Under the pieces are notes generated by a model, which had not been told where the DNA came from, searched no databases, and worked only from the letters and a program-made list of their open reading frames with translations. Shown here piece by piece: positions 17,894-20,997 of a stretch of 20,997 bases of DNA. Position numbers and translations under genes: made by a program. The stretch lies in NCBI GenBank assembly GCA_012269805.1, contig JAAXJP010000176.1, forward strand, positions 2,564 to 23,560. Reading direction: 5' to 3'. The stretch comes from Rubrivirga sp. (lineage in GTDB: Bacteria > Bacteroidota > Rhodothermia > Rhodothermales > Rubricoccaceae). Each line of letters begins with the position of its first letter. The first letter of the stretch is position 1.

Positions 17894-19513
17894 GTGACGG
17901 AGCCGCGGCCGTGGTGGCAGACCGGGGTGATCTACCAGGTCTACCCCCGCTCCTTCCAAGACTCCGACGGCGACGGCGTCGGCGACCTCGAGGGCGTCCG
18001 CCAGCGGCTCGACTACCTCGTCTGGCTCGGCGTCGACGCCCTCTGGCTCAGCCCGTTCTACCCCTCGCCCCAAGCCGACTTCGGGTACGACGTGGCCGAC
18101 TACTGCGACGTCGACCCGTTGTTCGGGGACCTCGACGCGTTCGACCGGCTCGTCGCCGACGCCCACGACCGTGGGCTCCGGGTGATCGTCGACTGGGTCC
18201 CGAACCATTCCTCCGACCGGCACCCGTGGTTCGTGGAGAGCCGCCGGTCGCGTGACAGCTCAAAGCGCGAGTGGTACGTCTGGCGCGACCCGGCGCCCGA
18301 CGGCTCGCCGCCGAACAACTGGCTCAGCGCCTTCGGCGGCCCCGCGTGGACGCTCGACGAGGCGACGGGCCAGTACTACCTCCACAGCTTCCTGAAGGAG
18401 CAGCCGGACCTCAACTGGCGGAGCCCCCGGCTCAAGGAGGCCATGCTCGACACGCTCCGGTTCTGGATGGCCCGCGGCGTCGACGGCTTCCGGATCGACG
18501 TGGCGCACCACGTGCTCAAGGACCCCGGGCTCCGCGACAACCCGCCGAACCCGGCCCCGAGCGGAGGCCACAAGCCGACGAGCCCGTACGACGCCCAACT
18601 CCACGTCCACGACAAGGACCACCCGGACGCGCACGCGCTCTACCGCGAGGTCCGCGCCGTGGTCGACGGGTTCGATAGCCGGGAACGCGTGACGCTGGGC
18701 GAGATCCACCTCCCGGACGCCCTCGACCGGTGGGCGGCCTACTATGGGGGCGAGACGCTCGACGAGATCCACATGCCGCTGAACTTCGGCCTCCTCAACG
18801 TGGAGTGGACGGTCGAGGGGCTCCGCCGGCACGTCGCGGCGGTCGAGGCCGCGGTCCCCGACGGGGCGTGGCCGAACTACGTCCTCGGCAACCACGACGA
18901 GCGGCGGCTGGCGACGCGCCTCGGGCCGAAGCGGGCGCGCCTCGCCGCGCTCCTGCTCCTCACCCTCCGGGGCACACCGACGCTCTACTACGGCGACGAA
19001 CTCGGCATTCCCGACGTCGCCGTGCCGGCGGATCGGGTCCGGGACCCGATGGGGGTCCGCTCCGGCGTCCCGGGCCTCGGGCGGGACAGCGGCCGGACGC
19101 CGATGGCCTGGGACACGTCTCTCTCCGCGGGGTTTTCGACGGAGCCGCCAAAGGGGCTGTGGCTCCCTCTTCATCGTCATTGGGGACGCGAGAACGTCGC
19201 GTCGCAGAGCAAGGACGAGAACTCCATGCTCTCACTGTACCGGGCGCTGCTCGGGCTCCGACGCGAGCGCCCAGCCCTCCGTACGGGAGCGTACAGACCC
19301 CTGACCGGCTCGTCCGACAAGGTGTTTTCCTTCGAACGCCGGCTCGGTTCAGACCGGGTCGTGGTCAGCATGAACCTCGGCGACGAGCCAGCAATCGTGT
19401 CGTCGCAGGCTCCTCCGGTTCTATCGACGCTTCCGGGTCCTGTCTCACGAGACCAGCTACGACCATGGGAGGGGCGGATCCTCGAGCCTGCTGGCCGAAC
19501 CCTGAGCGCCTAG
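17894..19513 (+). CDS. GH13 alpha-glucosidase-type enzyme (oligo-1,6-glucosidase-like)
   Basis: This 539-residue enzyme starts at GTG 17894, giving MTEPRPWWQTGVIYQVYPRSF. That is the canonical GH13 N-terminus and has no signal peptide, so the enzyme is cytoplasmic. The Ca2+-type loop DSDGDGVGD is at 23-31. Region I is DWVPNH (100-105). Region II is GFRID, with nucleophile Asp202. Region III is LGEIHLP, with acid/base Glu270. Region IV is GNHDERR, with Asp335. DNPPNP (215-220) and AYYGG (282-286) resemble exo-acting alpha-glucosidases rather than endo-amylases. The C-terminal beta-domain (MLSLYRALLGLRRERPALRTG ... LRPWEGRILEP) is complete. It would hydrolyse imported alpha-gluco-oligosaccharides. 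It begins 4 nt after the secreted toroid gene and ends the + strand run. From about 19130 its third-position base use is visibly less GC-biased. Confidence 0.95.
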   Translation: MTEPRPWWQTGVIYQVYPRSFQDSDGDGVGDLEGVRQRLDYLVWLGVDALWLSPFYPSPQADFGYDVADYCDVDPLFGDLDAFDRLVADAHDRGLRVIVDWVPNHSSDRHPWFVESRRSRDSSKREWYVWRDPAPDGSPPNNWLSAFGGPAWTLDEATGQYYLHSFLKEQPDLNWRSPRLKEAMLDTLRFWMARGVDGFRIDVAHHVLKDPGLRDNPPNPAPSGGHKPTSPYDAQLHVHDKDHPDAHALYREVRAVVDGFDSRERVTLGEIHLPDALDRWAAYYGGETLDEIHMPLNFGLLNVEWTVEGLRRHVAAVEAAVPDGAWPNYVLGNHDERRLATRLGPKRARLAALLLLTLRGTPTLYYGDELGIPDVAVPADRVRDPMGVRSGVPGLGRDSGRTPMAWDTSLSAGFSTEPPKGLWLPLHRHWGRENVASQSKDENSMLSLYRALLGLRRERPALRTGAYRPLTGSSDKVFSFERRLGSDRVVVSMNLGDEPAIVSSQAPPVLSTLPGPVSRDQLRPWEGRILEPAGRTLSA

Positions 19514-19524
19514 CCCTAGGTAGG

Positions 19525-19541
19525 GACCAGTACCACTGGTC
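19525..19541. terminator. Short inverted repeat after GH13 gene
   Basis: GACCAGT (19525-19531) and ACTGGTC (19535-19541) form a perfect 7-bp stem with a 3-nt loop. It starts 11 nt after the stop of the GH13 gene. It could mark the 3' end of the operon transcript. There is no clear T-tract. Confidence 0.35.
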
Positions 19542-19568
19542 TTCGGGATTATGTGCTCCGGCCTACGT

Positions 19569-19583
19569 CCTGAAGAGTTCAGG
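19569..19583. repeat. Small inverted repeat in the convergent gap
   Basis: CCTGAA (19569-19574) and TTCAGG (19578-19583) form a perfect 6-bp stem with a GAG loop. On its own it could arise by chance. It is listed because it is one of four inverted repeats in this gap. Confidence 0.25.
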
Positions 19584-19634
19584 CCACGGCCCTATGGCGG
19601 TCGAGTCTCAAGCCACCACAACGCCCCTGCTGGA

Positions 19635-19683
19635 CCACAGGTGCTGAATCTCGTTGGCCTACAACGGGATTCAGCACCGGTGG
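19635..19683. terminator. Long imperfect palindrome between convergent genes
   Basis: The core arms are GGTGCTGAATC (19640-19650) and GATTCAGCACC (19668-19678), an 11-bp perfect match. Inside them are a T-G wobble and a further 5-bp stem, CGTTG/CAACG, around a 5-nt loop GCCTA. Outside them, after one A/G mismatch, CCAC (19635-19638) pairs with GTGG (19680-19683). The whole makes about 21 paired positions. It may act as a bidirectional terminator for the converging transcripts, or it may be a copy of a dispersed palindromic repeat. Confidence 0.6.
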
Positions 19684-19717
19684 GCTCTGCTGGACGCGCA
19701 ACACGCGCCCGAGTCTA

Positions 19718-19739
19718 CCCGCCTCGACGCCGAGGCGGG
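19718..19739 (-). terminator. Hairpin downstream of alpha/beta hydrolase gene
   Basis: CCCGCCTCG (19718-19726) pairs with CGAGGCGGG (19731-19739), giving a 9-bp perfect GC-rich stem with a 4-nt loop. It lies about 25 nt beyond the stop of the - strand hydrolase gene, where a terminator is expected. No T-run follows it on the - strand, so the assignment rests on position and stem strength. Confidence 0.45.
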
Positions 19740-19763
19740 GTGGGCCGCATGAAAGGGTACGAG

Positions 19764-20885
19764 TCACAGCCATCGGTCGAGCCAGTCGAAGGCGTCTTCC
19801 TGAAGCGCCGCCGGAAACGCGTGGCCGCCCCCATAGACGGTGCCGGTATAGGCCTCCGGCGCGTAGGCGAGGGAATAGACCTCGCGGAGGATGGCGTCGG
19901 CGCGAGCGGTCTCCTCGAACGTGAACAGTGGGTCCTGGCGGTTCATCTGGACGAGCGTTGGGAGCGGGGCGCGGAGGCCGAGAACCTCGGGGTAGTCGAG
20001 CTCCGTAGGGAGGATGGGCGGGTAGGCCATCCACGTGTGCGTGTGGCTCTTGTGGAGGGCGAAGTCGCGCCACGTCGTCATCATCGAGACGCAGACGGCG
20101 GCTTTCATACGCGGATCAGCGCCGCCGAGGTAGACCGTCCGGAGGCCGCCGCCGGAGAGGCCGGCGCACCCGAGCCGGTCGGCGTCGACGGCTGGGTGGG
20201 CGGCGAGGACGTCGAGCGCGGCGCGGTCGTCGGCGAGCGTGACGCCGGGCCACGTGGTGCCGGCCGAGAGGAGCGACTTCGCGAACGTGCTCTCGTACGG
20301 GCTGGCCCACCGGTTGTAGGCGCGGATCTCGTCCTCGGTCTGCGGCGGGGTGGGGGGGAGGTCGCCGCGGATCCGCTCGGGCACGTCCGCCAGCCGGACG
20401 CGCCGGCACCCGAACGCGAACCCGTCGAACGCGAGGACGGCGTAGCCGCGTCGTGCGAGCTCGTTGGCCCACGGCCGGCCGCTGTACAGCCAGTCCCAGT
20501 GGCGTCGGATCATTGGGGAGACCGGGTCCCCGTCGCTCGCGATCTTCCGCCAGCCGTGCCACTTGTCGCCGCCGTGGTCGTGGAGCGCGAGGACGCCGGG
20601 GAACGGCCCCTCAAGATCGGCCGGCGTGAGCAGGACGCCCTCGACCGGCGGCCCGTACGGCATCGTCCACCGGAGCGATTCGACGTGCACGCCATCCGCG
20701 ACGCGTTCGGCGAGGGACTCGGCGACCGGTGGTTCAGCGACCTCGGGCGGAGCGATCCGCATGAGGAGGCGGGCGCGGGCCTCCGTCCGCCAGTCGTCGA
20801 GGCGGGGCCAGCCGCCGCGGCGGAGCGAGAGGCGCGGCGGGTCGGGCGCGAGCCCGGCGGCCCAGTCGCCGTAGGCGCCCAACAT
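19764..20885 (-). CDS. Alpha/beta hydrolase, acetyl-xylan-esterase/dienelactone-hydrolase-like
   Basis: From the ATG at 20885 this is a 373-residue alpha/beta hydrolase. Visible landmarks are the oxyanion-region HDHGGDKWHG (102-111), nucleophile elbow GLSGGG with Ser244, acid NRQDPLF with Asp318, and GGGHAFP with His355. The chain ends in the usual helix FDWLDRWL. Family members cleave esters, for example acetyl groups on polysaccharides, which would fit the neighbouring glycan locus; the substrate is unknown. The start is uncertain. The frame stays open to the window edge (20886-20997, including TDPAGALTPPASSPTRTVDA) with no stop, no alternative start codon and no clear ribosome binding site at the ATG. 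The protein may be longer and 5'-truncated here. It is transcribed convergently with the GH13 gene and so is not part of that operon. Confidence 0.85.
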   Translation of the reverse strand: MLGAYGDWAAGLAPDPPRLSLRRGGWPRLDDWRTEARARLLMRIAPPEVAEPPVAESLAERVADGVHVESLRWTMPYGPPVEGVLLTPADLEGPFPGVLALHDHGGDKWHGWRKIASDGDPVSPMIRRHWDWLYSGRPWANELARRGYAVLAFDGFAFGCRRVRLADVPERIRGDLPPTPPQTEDEIRAYNRWASPYESTFAKSLLSAGTTWPGVTLADDRAALDVLAAHPAVDADRLGCAGLSGGGLRTVYLGGADPRMKAAVCVSMMTTWRDFALHKSHTHTWMAYPPILPTELDYPEVLGLRAPLPTLVQMNRQDPLFTFEETARADAILREVYSLAYAPEAYTGTVYGGGHAFPAALQEDAFDWLDRWL

Positions 20886-20997
20886 GGAGTCGTTGTCGTC
20901 CAGTACCAGCTGCCCGACTGCGTCGACCGTCCGTGTCGGCGACGAGGCGGGGGGAGTCAGCGCGCCGGCCGGATCGGTGTGGACCGCGAGGGCCCCC

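Noticed and set aside
19779..19792. GAGCCAGTCGAAGG, resembling the complement of the short repeat at 14222-14245
   Set aside because: It encodes the conserved C-terminal helix of the alpha/beta hydrolase (FDWLDRW), so the similarity is best explained by coding constraint.
1..20997. tRNA, rRNA, CRISPR arrays, transposases, prophage genes, transcriptional regulators
   Set aside because: None could be seen on either strand. Nearly all of the sequence is accounted for by the listed genes.

Overview
The window is very GC-rich (roughly 70% by eye) and almost entirely coding. It carries two Por-type C-terminal sorting domains (type IX secretion, T9SS), a third related C-terminal domain, a TonB-dependent receptor with a carboxypeptidase-regulatory-like N-terminus, and a PorV/PorQ-type outer-membrane protein. 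T9SS plus TonB-dependent receptors plus such GC content points to the Bacteroidota/Rhodothermota side, most plausibly a Rhodothermia (Rubricoccaceae-like) marine bacterium. The lineage is inferred; there is no rRNA or marker gene in the window.

Layout: (i) 2-943, the 3' end of a secreted CBM-like protein with a T9SS sorting domain; (ii) a strong 15-bp hairpin at 959-996; (iii) ten + strand genes from 1017 to 19513 with gaps of at most 8 nt or 1-nt stop/start overlaps, probably one transcription unit; (iv) a roughly 250-bp convergent gap at 19514-19763 holding four inverted repeats, one of them long; (v) an alpha/beta hydrolase on the - strand, 19764-20885, whose frame stays open to the window edge.

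The ten genes in order are: TonB-dependent receptor; 1095-aa secreted protein with FnIII-like and C-terminal sorting-like domains; PorV/PorQ-like outer-membrane protein; sugar-binding lipoprotein; two CUT1-type ABC permeases; a lipoprotein with an alpha/alpha-toroid domain; a tandem GH130-GH130 protein; a 1026-aa secreted protein (toroid-like domain, two Ig/PKD-like domains, LamG, T9SS sorting domain); and a cytoplasmic GH13 alpha-glucosidase-type enzyme.

The inferred logic is a glycan-utilisation locus that crosses the whole envelope. Surface proteins exported by T9SS bind and cut the glycan. The TonB-dependent receptor, with the 1095-aa protein possibly standing in for SusD, imports it across the outer membrane. 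The ABC transporter carries oligosaccharide across the inner membrane, and GH130 phosphorylase-type and GH13 enzymes break it down inside. No ABC ATPase, SusD homologue or transcriptional regulator is present. The substrate is not proven: GH130 suggests beta-mannosides and GH13 suggests alpha-glucosides. The most unusual items are the GH130 double-domain protein with both active sites apparently intact, a small interspersed repeat inserted in frame in its second domain, and the translational coupling of an outer-membrane protein gene to an ABC importer.
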